Assembly: GCA_016285075.1 (NCBI GenBank)
Contig: JAEEQB010000028.1
Coordinates: 1-53,169, forward strand
DNA: 53,169 nucleotides
Reading direction: 5' to 3'
From: Prevotella sp.
GTDB taxonomy: Bacteria; Bacteroidota; Bacteroidia; Bacteroidales; Bacteroidaceae
Position 1 is the first letter of the stretch. Each line of letters opens with the position of its first letter. A program made the translations under genes and the position numbers. Of this stretch, positions 15,680 through 25,056 are shown piece after piece. The notes beneath the pieces were generated by a model. That model searched no databases. It was given only the letters and a program-made list of their open reading frames with translations, and was not told where the DNA came from.

Positions 15680-18490
15680 CTATCTTTCAATCTCACTCAC
15701 CTGACATGGTATAGTTACCCACACAGTGGTACCTTTTCCTACCTCTGACTTGATATTGATGGAACCGCCCATCTGGTGTACCAGCTCGTAACAGATACTC
15801 AGGCCGAGACCTGTACCATTATTGGCTCCTGTGGCAAAACGCTCGAAGATGTGGCTCAATTCCGGCTCCGGTATGCCACAGCCCGTGTCGTCAACAGTGA
15901 TCACCAGGTAATCGCCAGTATAGCCGTAGGATGCATGGACGCTTCCCTTGTCGGTAAATTGTGCAGCATTGGCAACGATGTTGACGATGACGATGCCCAG
16001 GTTTGTGTCGTCGACATCGGTAATGAAATGTCGGTAGCTTCTGTCAATGATATAGTCTACCCCAGGTTTCTTGTAGGGAGTCCATCCGTTATGGCAATGC
16101 ACCTCAAATGATGCGGCAAAATCTGTGGGCTGGGTGGAGAACTCAATCATGCGGGCATCCAGACGCGAGAGGAACAGGATGTTGTTCACCAGATTTAGCA
16201 GTTTCCGTGAATTAACCTTGATCTGGTCAATAAATATGGCCTCGTCCTCTGCGGAATGAGGCATCTGAAAGAGTTCTGCAAATCCCACCACGGTATTCAG
16301 CGGCGTACGTATCTCATAGCTCATGTTGTGGAGGAAACTGTTCTTGACATTCTCTATCTCCTGGGCTTTGGCAGTTTCAGCCTCTAACTGCTGCTCGGTC
16401 TGCTTGATGTCACTGATGTCACGGCATATGCCGAAGTATCCTGTCACCCTTCCGTCTTTTCCGTATGTAGGGATGAGGTGTAACTGCAGGACAAGTACCA
16501 GTCCTCTCCAGTCGTGCAGAATCGTCTTCACCTCGGCCTTAATAGCCTTGTCCAGTCGGTTATCCATGGCTTCGAGTGCTCTGCTGACGGAACGCTTCGA
16601 TACTTCTTTGCAGAAGTGTAGGCTGCGGGCTTGTGTTAGCGTGACCATCTCTTTATTGGTCTCGCTGAATATGATCATCTGGTGGCTGTCGGGTGAATAG
16701 TTCACGATTCTCACGCCACCAACCCTTAGAGCATAGTTGATGTTGTCTATATAGCTCTTGATCTGTGCGGTGGCTTTCTCCAGGTTTTTGATGTTCTGTT
16801 GTAGGGTTCTGTAGTTCTTTGCAACCTCGGTTACGTCGCGTCCTGTGCCATAGTATCCGATAAGTGTCTTACCGGCAGAATATACTGGTAAGAGTTGCAG
16901 TTCGTAGAATATCAGTTCTGCTTTTTTATCATTATCTGCGATACGGTTCTCTTTTGTGGCGTTCAGTTGTATGGTGGCATGGAAGTAGTCAAACTTGCCA
17001 TCGTCTACATTGTCCAGGTCAATAATCTTCATCAAAGGTATGGATCTGGCACGTAAATCCTCCACCGAATGGTGGAAGGTCTCCCTGCATTTCTGATTCA
17101 TGTCGATGATGAAGCCATTCTTGTCGTAATATGCCATGTCAACCATAGCTGTTTCGAAGACGGACTGATAGCGTTGCATCAGCTCGCGGGTATTCTTTTG
17201 CCTTGCCCGCTCCTTGGTGACGTCTACGTCGGCAGCGATGATGATGGCAGGCATCCCGTATTTGTCGTACCTCAGCACAGACAGGTTGGTAACGCAGTCG
17301 CTTGGTTCGTTGGCGTCTTTGTCGTTTGCCTTGTAAACCTTCAGCTCTATCGATGCTTTCTCTACTTCTTCCTCTGCTACCTGTTGTAGAGCCTTGCACA
17401 GCCGTTCAAAGTCTTCTGCAGAATATCGCTTGCCGAATTCGCCCTTCTCGTAGACTTTTTCTGATGTGTGCCCCTGCTTGATCCATGTGAATCGCTGCTT
17501 CGCTACGTTATAAGTCCATATTCTTACGTTGCTCGTCTGCAGAATCAGTGCCAGCCTGCTGTTTTCCTTGGCAATGAGCTTGGTCATGTTCTTTTCCCTT
17601 AAATGGAGTATTAGGAAATAGACCAGGGCTACCAAGGCAATAATGGCTAATACTGCAGCTGCGTTCCAAACCCACGGGGCTACGCCGGTCTCTTCGCGTT
17701 CAGGGTAGAACCACTTGTTCTGTATGCTCTGCAGTTGGTCGTTGGCCTGCAGTTTAAGGTAGGCAGCATCGAGTGCTTCCAATAGTTCGTCATCGTTCGA
17801 CATGAAGCAGTACTCACCGTGGGGTATGTCAATAGGAGCAATCTCCATGTTCTGAATGTTGAAGCGATGCATGAGCCATTTCAGCGACAGCGTGTTCCAC
17901 ACGATGGGCTTGTCCTGTTTTTCTGCTGTCACCACCATGGCCTCTTTCATGTCGTCGTAGGGAACAGCATTGGCTCCCCAACCCTTGTCCTGCATCAGGT
18001 GGTGGCTGAAGGCACCTGCGTGGACAACGACCCTGTGGCTGGCAAGGTCGTTCATTGTCTTCACCAGAAGGGGTTTGCTTGTGGGGTAGACCACGCTATG
18101 TGTGAACAACTGAACCACCGTCTTGCTGTAATGGCCATATTCATCGTGGAAGTCGGCAGCCATGCCCAGCATCAGGTCGCTCTTGCCATCTCTCAGGTCT
18201 TCCAATGCACCAATAGTAGGTTTCAGCTTGATGACGTAGGGAATGTCCAGTTCCTTGCACAGTAGTTTCAACAGGTCTATGTTGTAACCCTCTGGGTCAC
18301 CGTTGTCGTTCAGGTAGGTATAAGGCCATAGATCCCATGCATCCTCGTACACCAGCGGGTGGTCAGTGTTGTATTTCTCAGAGATATGGGCAGAGGCGGT
18401 AAGATTCAAAAGCAGAAGCAGCGACAGTATTCTCAACCATCGCAGACCATTCTGAACCTGGACCATCACCATAACCATCATTCTAACCAT
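15680..18490 (-). CDS. Tyr-type histidine kinase homologue (probable pseudokinase) with SBP_bac_3 domain (3 of 6)
   Basis: 936 residues: signal peptide ending about ASA (residue 34), SBP_bac_3 domain (about 38-268, with WDLWPYTYLN, GYNIDLL and IQNKWFYPE), membrane helix (about 275-297), PAS-like domains, HisKA-like and HATPase. The H-box is NMSYEIRTPLN with Tyr725 (codon 16316-16318) in place of His. The ATP-binding boxes are intact (NIVANAAQFT, DDTGCGI, FERF, NGTGLGL). The N-terminus is Met-Val rich (MVRMMVMVMV), so the exact start is uncertain. It begins 3 nt after the upstream His-type gene ends. It is closely related along its length to the protein at 10021-12831, including the sensor domain, so the two Tyr-type sensors may bind similar ligands. 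Confidence 0.92.
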   Translation of the reverse strand: MVRMMVMVMVQVQNGLRWLRILSLLLLLNLTASAHISEKYNTDHPLVYEDAWDLWPYTYLNDNGDPEGYNIDLLKLLCKELDIPYVIKLKPTIGALEDLRDGKSDLMLGMAADFHDEYGHYSKTVVQLFTHSVVYPTSKPLLVKTMNDLASHRVVVHAGAFSHHLMQDKGWGANAVPYDDMKEAMVVTAEKQDKPIVWNTLSLKWLMHRFNIQNMEIAPIDIPHGEYCFMSNDDELLEALDAAYLKLQANDQLQSIQNKWFYPEREETGVAPWVWNAAAVLAIIALVALVYFLILHLREKNMTKLIAKENSRLALILQTSNVRIWTYNVAKQRFTWIKQGHTSEKVYEKGEFGKRYSAEDFERLCKALQQVAEEEVEKASIELKVYKANDKDANEPSDCVTNLSVLRYDKYGMPAIIIAADVDVTKERARQKNTRELMQRYQSVFETAMVDMAYYDKNGFIIDMNQKCRETFHHSVEDLRARSIPLMKIIDLDNVDDGKFDYFHATIQLNATKENRIADNDKKAELIFYELQLLPVYSAGKTLIGYYGTGRDVTEVAKNYRTLQQNIKNLEKATAQIKSYIDNINYALRVGGVRIVNYSPDSHQMIIFSETNKEMVTLTQARSLHFCKEVSKRSVSRALEAMDNRLDKAIKAEVKTILHDWRGLVLVLQLHLIPTYGKDGRVTGYFGICRDISDIKQTEQQLEAETAKAQEIENVKNSFLHNMSYEIRTPLNTVVGFAELFQMPHSAEDEAIFIDQIKVNSRKLLNLVNNILFLSRLDARMIEFSTQPTDFAASFEVHCHNGWTPYKKPGVDYIIDRSYRHFITDVDDTNLGIVIVNIVANAAQFTDKGSVHASYGYTGDYLVITVDDTGCGIPEPELSHIFERFATGANNGTGLGLSICYELVHQMGGSINIKSEVGKGTTVWVTIPCQVSEIER

Positions 18491-18493
18491 TCA

Positions 18494-20569
18494 TCATAAA
18501 GCCTGTTTTAATTCACACGGTACCCACATCCAGAACGTGGAGCCGTGGCCTTCACCTTCTGATGTGACGCCTATCTGTCCACCGGAACGGTTGGCAATGG
18601 CCTTGCAGATGCTGAGGCCAAGACCTGTTCCCTGAACATAGTCGTTCAATTTGACGAAGCGTTCGAACACCGACGACTGCTTGTCCTTTGGAATGCCTGC
18701 CCCTGTATCTTCACAGTAGACATAGATGCCCTGTTTGGTCTCCAATCCGCCTGCCACCAGTTTGTTCTTGATGGTACGTTCCTCCTGACGATATCCCACC
18801 TTGATATGTCCCTCGTGAGTGTATTTGACAGCATTGGTCACAAAGTTGGTAACTACCTGCTGTATACGTTTGGGATCCAGATAGGTGGGGAATGTCTTAT
18901 AAGGATTATCTTTGATAAATTCTACTCCCGGCTCCTGAACACGTTGCTTCAATGTTTCGCAGATATCGTTGAAGGCCAGCGAGAAGTCCACGTCCACGGG
19001 TTCCAGCTTGATGGCATTGGCATCCATGCCTGACACTTCCAGGATGTCGTTGACCAAACGCAGCAGCATGTCGCAGTTGTTCATGATGACACGCACCATT
19101 TCCTTCTTGTCTTCGGGCGACTCAATCATGCTTAGCACATCGCTGAACCCTACAATGGCATTCAGGGGCGTGCGTATCTCGTGGGTCATGTTAGCCATGA
19201 ATACACTCTTCAGCCTGGCAGAGTCGTTGGCACGGCGTGTCTCCTCCTTCAGTTTCTCCTGTGCTTCTATCAGTTGCGTCATATTGCGTATGGTGCCGAA
19301 GCTGCCTGTCTGGTGCCCGTTCTTGTCGAACAGGGGAATACTGTTCACCAGGTTCCATTCCTTGGTGCTGCGGTCATGGAATACAGGTCTCATCTGCAGC
19401 AGGTAGGTGACTGGTTTGTTGAAGAAAGCGTCGGGGGTTGAGAATTTATTCTTTGCGCTCTCAGTCCTTCCGTCGGTAATAAGATCTGCAAATTCCTCGA
19501 ATGTCATCTCCCTCTCTATCTGGCTCAGTTGCTTGTGGAAGGTCACTTTGTGGGTATTGAAGTCAGCACGCCACACACGCATGTCGCAGTTCTCCATCAG
19601 GTAAAGTAATTCGGCCTCATAGTTCTGGATCTTTTCATTGGCCTCTCTCGTTTGCCGGTCATTTTCCTTGGCTTGTAGGTACATGTCGCGTTCTTCGGTT
19701 ATCTCACGAATTACCAGCAGAATATTCTGTACCATGCCCTCGCCGTTGCGTACGGGCTTGAACATGATCTCCATGAAGCTGTTTACGCCTCGCTCGGGAA
19801 TGGTTATGTGTGTACAGAAATTCATCTCCTCCAAGTTGTCGGGGTCTACTATATCGCGAAATGGGGGGCGACGGAAGATGCTTTTCCCGAAATAGTATGG
19901 GTCGTGCTCGCTTTGGAAATGGAAAATCTCCGCCATGTTCTCGTTGGCGACAAGTATAACTCCGTTCTTATCGTAGAACGATATACCTGCGATGCTTTTG
20001 CGGAAGATGGACTGATAGCGGTCGGTCAGTTCGTGTTCCTGGCGTTGCTCTTTCATTTCCTTTGTCTCGTCAGTAATGGTGCACACTACGTTCCTTGGCA
20101 GCATAAGTCCCTCTGCCAGTCCGGTGGCGTAGACATTTCTCCAAATAGTGGTCTGTACTTGTGTCTGCGAATTCCAACGGAATGAAACCTCGTTGGAGTC
20201 TCCCGTTTGCTGACTGATGTGCGTGATAAACCTGTCGAAAACGGGTCGATCCTCGGGATGAATCCGCTCCATGAACTCCTCATATGTCACGCCCTCCTTG
20301 GGCAGCAAGTCGCCGAAGGTGCTTTTCACATACCTGTGCATCATGTTGAACTTCACTGTGGACACGCCTCCTATTTCCAGGGCATGCCGCATGATGCTTG
20401 TCACATTTGCCGTTTGTATGGCAGCCTTTCTGGCACGGTTGTTGGAAAAAATGGTCACCACCAAAGCAGCGATAAAAGCAATCGTTACACAAGCCAGTAT
20501 CAGCAGTCCGGTGTCGTCGATTGCTGGGCTGCTTTTCAAGGTTGCAATATCGGAGAGTAGTATCTTCAT
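18494..20569 (-). CDS. Sensor histidine kinase, His-type, no periplasmic domain (2 of 6)
   Basis: 691 residues with a single N-terminal membrane helix (about 21-41), no signal peptide and no SBP domain. Three PAS-like domains (about 60-180, 190-310, 320-440) precede HisKA and HATPase. The H-box reads NMTHEIRTPLN with His463 (codon 19181-19183). NFVTNAVKYT, DTGAGI, FERF and GTGLGL are intact. An insertion of about 15 residues precedes the DTGAGI motif compared with the other His-type kinases. It starts 15 nt after the first gene of the operon. With that Tyr-type neighbour it forms the only pair lacking a periplasmic sensor, so its input is probably cytoplasmic, membrane-borne or delivered through its partner. 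Confidence 0.92.
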   Translation of the reverse strand: MKILLSDIATLKSSPAIDDTGLLILACVTIAFIAALVVTIFSNNRARKAAIQTANVTSIMRHALEIGGVSTVKFNMMHRYVKSTFGDLLPKEGVTYEEFMERIHPEDRPVFDRFITHISQQTGDSNEVSFRWNSQTQVQTTIWRNVYATGLAEGLMLPRNVVCTITDETKEMKEQRQEHELTDRYQSIFRKSIAGISFYDKNGVILVANENMAEIFHFQSEHDPYYFGKSIFRRPPFRDIVDPDNLEEMNFCTHITIPERGVNSFMEIMFKPVRNGEGMVQNILLVIREITEERDMYLQAKENDRQTREANEKIQNYEAELLYLMENCDMRVWRADFNTHKVTFHKQLSQIEREMTFEEFADLITDGRTESAKNKFSTPDAFFNKPVTYLLQMRPVFHDRSTKEWNLVNSIPLFDKNGHQTGSFGTIRNMTQLIEAQEKLKEETRRANDSARLKSVFMANMTHEIRTPLNAIVGFSDVLSMIESPEDKKEMVRVIMNNCDMLLRLVNDILEVSGMDANAIKLEPVDVDFSLAFNDICETLKQRVQEPGVEFIKDNPYKTFPTYLDPKRIQQVVTNFVTNAVKYTHEGHIKVGYRQEERTIKNKLVAGGLETKQGIYVYCEDTGAGIPKDKQSSVFERFVKLNDYVQGTGLGLSICKAIANRSGGQIGVTSEGEGHGSTFWMWVPCELKQAL

Positions 20570-20584
20570 GCCTTTATCCTTTTC

Positions 20585-22738
20585 TTATATGATGGGCAGT
20601 ATTTCTTTCTTTTTCTCTATCGACGTGGCTTCGCAGGGTATGTTCACCCAGATGGTGGTACCCTTGCCGCGTTCTGACTGGCATTCCACACTGCCTCCCA
20701 GCTGTTCTGTCAGTTCTTTCACTATGGGCAGGTCAAGACCGGAACTGCAATGGTTGCCTTCGTTGTCAGTGGCGAAACGGTCGAACATGTGTGACCGTAC
20801 CTCTTTGGCTACGCCGTTGCCACTGTCGTCGATGCTGATAGTCAACATTCCCTGATGGTATTCGTACTTGGCGCGTACAAAACCCTCATTGGTGTGGAAA
20901 GCTGCATTTGTACACAGTCGCTGCACTATCTGGCCAATCCACTGTTCGTCTATGCTCATCAGCAGGTGTTCGTAGGGATTTTCGATGATGTATCTCACGC
21001 CGGGCTTCAATGTGTTCATGCCTATGCGGCAGTAGCTGTCGAACACGATGGGGAAGTCTGTATCCGAGGGGCGCATCTCTATCATGTGGGCATCCAGTCG
21101 CGATAGGTATAGTGACTCGTTAACCAGAGTCAGCAGCGTATTGGCGTTACGTTTTATCTCGTCGGCAAAGAGCGGCTCGTCGGCAGGGTCGTGTTCCTGG
21201 CCGAACAGTTGCGCAAAGCCCAACACCGTGTTCAGCGGTGTGCGTATCTCATAGCTCATGTTCAGAAGGAAAGCATCTTTCAACCGTTCGGTCTCCAGCG
21301 CCTTTGCTGTCTCCTCCTGCAGTTGCTGCTGAGTGGTCATCCATTCGGTGGTATTACGACACATACCAAAATAGTGGCTTACTGTGCCATCCTTTCCCAG
21401 AATGGGGAAAATGTTGAACGTCAGCCATACCCGGTATCCTTTTTTGTCTTTCATAATGGTTCTCACCGCTGTGTTCAGCTGTGTGTTCTCACGGCGGTCC
21501 ATGCGGCGCAGCAATCCTCTAGCCTGGCGGCGGTGCTCTTCGCTGACCAGCCCAATGCACCTCACCTGCGTCAGCTTATACTGCGTATGGCTCAGGTCAC
21601 TATTAATCTCCAGGACGTGGCGGTCGGGGTAATAGTTCATTAGCCTCACCTGGCTTGTCTGCAATGAGTAGTTGATGTTGTTCACATAGTTTTCTATGCT
21701 CTTTGTCGCCTCCGACAGACGTCGTGTACTCTCTTTCTGACGATGGAAGGTTTCCACCATCTCCGTAATGTCGCGTCCTGCTGTGTAGAGCCCTATGAGT
21801 ACTCCCTGTTCATTGCGGATAGGGTTCATCACGATATCATAGATCATCTTTCCGCTCACGGTGATGTCGGGCACCTTTCCCTGACCGCTTTTTCTGATTT
21901 GGTCAATGTTGAACGATGATGTCAGTCGGTAGCCAGCAAAGGTGTTGATGTCTATATCCTTGAAAGGATCCATGTCATTGATGGTCAGCTTGTGGCTCAG
22001 AAGGGCGCTCCTGCTCTTCACACCGAAGGTCTGGCAAGCTTTCTCGTTGATGTCGACCAAATAGCCATCCTTGTCATAGTATATCAGGTCAATATCTGAT
22101 GATTTGAACACTGTCTGGTATCTCATCATCAGCTTGTCCACATGCTCTTGCTGTTTCATCTCTTCGGTGATGTCGCGTTCCAGTCCGATGATGGTTGTGG
22201 GGCGGCCTTCCTCATTGCGTTCAAACACGCGGAGGGTCACCTCAAGCGTATGGTCCATTGGCCCGGAAGTGTACTTGCTGGCATTGCCTCTGACCACAAT
22301 GGTGGTCTGTTTCATGTGGTTGTGAACGATGGAAGTGAGATCCTGGCGCATCCGTTCGAAGTCATCGCGTTCATAGAACCTTGAGAAGTCCAATGGCATG
22401 TAGGTCTCCTGCACGTTACCATCTTTTGACAACAGGCTGTAGGTACGCAGGTCTGGATTGAAGAGCCACACCCTGAGCCTGCTGTTGCTCAAGATCATGG
22501 CGAGCTGCATGTTCTGTGTACGGCTGCGCATACGGTTGTCGAGCGCCCGGAAGACAATGAGCCGGTTGTAGAATATCAGGCAGAAGAACCCCATCAGCAA
22601 CATGGCGACCACATAGGCCATGATATGGCTCACGTCGAACAACGTTTCCATATTCTCCTCCTGTGCTCGTGCCATGAGTGGAAAGAGCAGGCTGGCGGCG
22701 GTAAGTAGTAATTTGATTCTTCTTGTCTTGATGCGCAT
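20585..22738 (-). CDS. Tyr-type histidine kinase homologue, first gene of the kinase operon (1 of 6)
   Basis: 717 residues with a signal-like N-terminus (about 1-25), a membrane helix (about 37-58), three PAS-like domains (about 70-200, 205-325, 340-465), HisKA-like and HATPase. The H-box is NMSYEIRTPLN with Tyr496 (codon 21251-21253) instead of His. The ATP-binding domain is more degenerate than in the other five: DSGNGV for the G1 box, FDRF for the F box, and SSGLDL where GLGL is expected. ATP turnover is therefore doubtful although the N-box Asn (LCTNAAFHT) remains. A good promoter lies about 30 nt upstream. It lacks the periplasmic SBP domain seen in later members. Confidence 0.92.
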   Translation of the reverse strand: MRIKTRRIKLLLTAASLLFPLMARAQEENMETLFDVSHIMAYVVAMLLMGFFCLIFYNRLIVFRALDNRMRSRTQNMQLAMILSNSRLRVWLFNPDLRTYSLLSKDGNVQETYMPLDFSRFYERDDFERMRQDLTSIVHNHMKQTTIVVRGNASKYTSGPMDHTLEVTLRVFERNEEGRPTTIIGLERDITEEMKQQEHVDKLMMRYQTVFKSSDIDLIYYDKDGYLVDINEKACQTFGVKSRSALLSHKLTINDMDPFKDIDINTFAGYRLTSSFNIDQIRKSGQGKVPDITVSGKMIYDIVMNPIRNEQGVLIGLYTAGRDITEMVETFHRQKESTRRLSEATKSIENYVNNINYSLQTSQVRLMNYYPDRHVLEINSDLSHTQYKLTQVRCIGLVSEEHRRQARGLLRRMDRRENTQLNTAVRTIMKDKKGYRVWLTFNIFPILGKDGTVSHYFGMCRNTTEWMTTQQQLQEETAKALETERLKDAFLLNMSYEIRTPLNTVLGFAQLFGQEHDPADEPLFADEIKRNANTLLTLVNESLYLSRLDAHMIEMRPSDTDFPIVFDSYCRIGMNTLKPGVRYIIENPYEHLLMSIDEQWIGQIVQRLCTNAAFHTNEGFVRAKYEYHQGMLTISIDDSGNGVAKEVRSHMFDRFATDNEGNHCSSGLDLPIVKELTEQLGGSVECQSERGKGTTIWVNIPCEATSIEKKKEILPII

Positions 22739-22768
22739 CGGATATCACCTATTATCGCAATTTCGCTA

Positions 22769-22799
22769 CAAAGATAGCTATTATATGGGAATTTGCAAA
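22769..22799 (-). promoter_or_regulatory. Promoter of the six-kinase operon
   Basis: On the minus strand a -33 TTTG (22796-22799) is followed after exactly 19 bp by the -7 element TATCTTTG (22769-22776), matching the Bacteroidetes consensus. The ATG of the first kinase (22738) follows about 25-30 nt after the expected start of transcription. Confidence 0.8.
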
Positions 22800-22862
22800 A
22801 CAAATTGGCATTTTTCTTTCAAAAATGTCCTTTTCTTCTTGTATGCAGCAGTTTCTCCACAG

Positions 22863-22902
22863 AAAAGCCTTGCAGGTACGGCTACTCACCGCCTGCAAGG
22901 CT
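22863..22902 (-). terminator. Terminator of the susCD operon
   Basis: An 11-bp perfect stem (AGCCTTGCAGG at 22866-22876 with CCTGCAAGGCT at 22892-22902) ends in TTTTC on the minus strand. It lies about 60 bp after the SusD stop and just before the kinase promoter. Confidence 0.7.
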
Positions 22903-22907
22903 ATCCT

Positions 22908-22941
22908 CTCCCTTCCCTCGCACTAGAGCGGGGGAAGGGAG
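22908..22941 (-). terminator. Second hairpin behind susD
   Basis: A 14-bp stem with one G-T wobble (CTCCCTTCCCTCGC at 22908-22921 with GCGGGGGAAGGGAG at 22928-22941) and a 6-nt loop. It lies directly ahead of the T-tailed hairpin on the minus strand. It has no T-run itself and may protect the 3' end or add to termination. Confidence 0.5.
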
Positions 22942-22959
22942 GATGGTTGGAGGTGTGGA

Positions 22960-25032
22960 TCAGTTGTTCTTGAAACCGTATCCGTTGGTCAGTCCACCCG
23001 TCGACATGGTGTTGGGCGAGAATGGGAACAGGTAGATAGGAGCCTTGTCGCCATCGTACTCGTAGAAGAGGTACTTGTCGTACTCGTCTTGATTATCCAC
23101 CAGTACAGATCCCCAAGCCACTTTCTGATAACCGTCGGCTTCGAGTGCAGCTGCTTCGTCGGCACTGACGGGCTTGAACAGTCCCACAATAGCAAGGTTG
23201 GTGTTGTTATTACCTTTGTAATCGAGACCATAGGAGCCCCAATCGTTGTTTACTCCACGCCAGCCTGGGTAGAGCACAGGATCATCCTCACTGCCAGCGG
23301 GACAGGCGGTGGTGAGACGCTTGCCATAAAGAGCCTTGGCATCAACCAGTTTTGTCCATACATTGGCAGAGATGGTGTTGCCGTTGTCGAAAGTGTAGGA
23401 ACCATTGGCCTTGAGCCCCTCAATCATCTTGTGGGTGAGGTCCTTGATCTCCATGATCTTCTCACCGATGAAGCCTGAGCGGATGAGTGTCCAGCGGCGG
23501 TCACCCTCGCCGGCGAACTCAAAGCCGCGTTCGTCGATGATGGCTTTCAGCAGTGAGCCTTCCTTGCGGATGAATTCGTCCACCTGGCCGTTGCCACCGA
23601 AGGCACGGTTACGGATGGTCTGGAGGTTCAGCTTGGCTGTGGCCTCATCACCCAGTCCGGCACAAGCCTCTGCCAGTCCCAGGTATACCTCTGCCATACG
23701 CATATAGGGGGCATTGATACCCGATCGGCGCTGGTTCTTCGTCCATACTGTGGTCTGACGGTTCTCATCGAACTTGTTGCAGGCAATGCCACCACCATTA
23801 GCCTGAGAGCCAGGAGTAAAGGGAATAAGCTTCTCGAAACCCTTGTTGCCACCCGTGACCGTGCAACAGAGGTCACGACGCAGGTCCTTGGGGTCGAAAA
23901 CACCATAATAGAAAGCGGGGTTAATACGGCCCTGGCCATAGTTCTTGCAAGGATAATCATTCGAGCTGCCACCTGCTGCAGGGCGACCTAACGAATAGGG
24001 ACGGGGGTCGTTACCGCTGGCTCCCTGCTGGAAGGGCTCTTCGTAGATCGACTCGTCAGCATAGGAGGCATCGTCTCCATGCAGTTGTGTAAAGAAGTCG
24101 CTGTAGTTCTCAGAGAGTTTGGCAGTGCCTTTGTGGTCGATGGCTTTCTGGAAGTATTCCTTGGCGGTGGCATAGAGAGTCTGCCAGTCGGAACGGCGAC
24201 CATAGGTAGCACCATTGTTCTGACTGCCCTTCTGCTCGAAGGTAAGCGGATTGCCTTGTCCGTCGGTGTAGGCGATGTCGCCTCGTCGTGTCTGATAACC
24301 ACCAGCCTCGAGTGCCAGACGTCCGATGAGTGCGTCGACATAGGTCTGCGAGAAGAAACGCTTGTCCTTGCCCACAGGATTCATGACTGGTTCCACGCGC
24401 TTCAGGTCAGCAATGACCACGTCGTAGATAGAGTCACGGGGTGAAAGCCCCAAGGCAGCAGCACCCATCTGGCTCTGATAGGGCACATCGCCGTAGTACT
24501 TGATGAGCTCGCGGTAGCATGTGGCACGCATGGCTACAGCCTCGCCGTAGAGCTGGCTGATTTCGGTAGGTGTGCCAGCAGCCATCATTGCCTCGAAGTC
24601 TGCCTTGGCCTCAATGGCTGAAGCTACAGCGTTGGCCTTGCCGATAACAGCGAAGAGAACGCTGTAGGGGTTGTTGGGCGCTTCCTTGCCATAACCCACG
24701 GCGTCGTAATCGGCAGCAGCCGTACCGTTGACATAGAAGCATTCCGGGGTGTGGCGCAGGGGTTGTGCTGTGTACTTCTCAGGGTGGCGCATGATGTCGG
24801 AACCTGCCACGTCGAGAGCATAGAACAGTCCGTCGCCAAAGATCTGGGAGCTGATGGCTCCATGCCACTCGCTGTAGGCACCATCCATGGCTGCACGTGC
24901 TGTGGTCATGTTGGAGAATACAAATTCTCCGTCGGCGTTAGACTTTGAGCTGGTTTCAAGATAGTCGCTGCACGAGGTCAGAACGGCTATCCCTATGGCG
25001 CAAAGTGCTAATGATAATATCTGTTTTTTCAT
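22960..25032 (-). CDS. susD-like: SusD/RagB-like outer-membrane nutrient-binding lipoprotein
   Basis: 690 residues with a lipoprotein signal ending VLTSC (Cys21) then Ser-Asp. It has the RagB/SusD layout: a TPR-helical N-terminal half (TTARAAMDGAY, AVAMRATCYRELIKYYGDVPY) and the C-terminal family region (NAPYMRMAEVYLGLAEACAG, NLQTIRNRAFGG, ERGFEFAGEGDRRWTLIRSG). SusD proteins are surface lipoproteins that cap the SusC channel and bind glycan or peptide substrates. It lies 24 nt after the susC stop and is followed by two hairpins. No glycoside hydrolase or protease is adjacent, so the substrate cannot be named. At 690 residues it is longer than many family members. Confidence 0.95.
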   Translation of the reverse strand: MKKQILSLALCAIGIAVLTSCSDYLETSSKSNADGEFVFSNMTTARAAMDGAYSEWHGAISSQIFGDGLFYALDVAGSDIMRHPEKYTAQPLRHTPECFYVNGTAAADYDAVGYGKEAPNNPYSVLFAVIGKANAVASAIEAKADFEAMMAAGTPTEISQLYGEAVAMRATCYRELIKYYGDVPYQSQMGAAALGLSPRDSIYDVVIADLKRVEPVMNPVGKDKRFFSQTYVDALIGRLALEAGGYQTRRGDIAYTDGQGNPLTFEQKGSQNNGATYGRRSDWQTLYATAKEYFQKAIDHKGTAKLSENYSDFFTQLHGDDASYADESIYEEPFQQGASGNDPRPYSLGRPAAGGSSNDYPCKNYGQGRINPAFYYGVFDPKDLRRDLCCTVTGGNKGFEKLIPFTPGSQANGGGIACNKFDENRQTTVWTKNQRRSGINAPYMRMAEVYLGLAEACAGLGDEATAKLNLQTIRNRAFGGNGQVDEFIRKEGSLLKAIIDERGFEFAGEGDRRWTLIRSGFIGEKIMEIKDLTHKMIEGLKANGSYTFDNGNTISANVWTKLVDAKALYGKRLTTACPAGSEDDPVLYPGWRGVNNDWGSYGLDYKGNNNTNLAIVGLFKPVSADEAAALEADGYQKVAWGSVLVDNQDEYDKYLFYEYDGDKAPIYLFPFSPNTMSTGGLTNGYGFKNN

Positions 25033-25056
25033 ATGTTGTTTCTCCTTTCTGAATGA

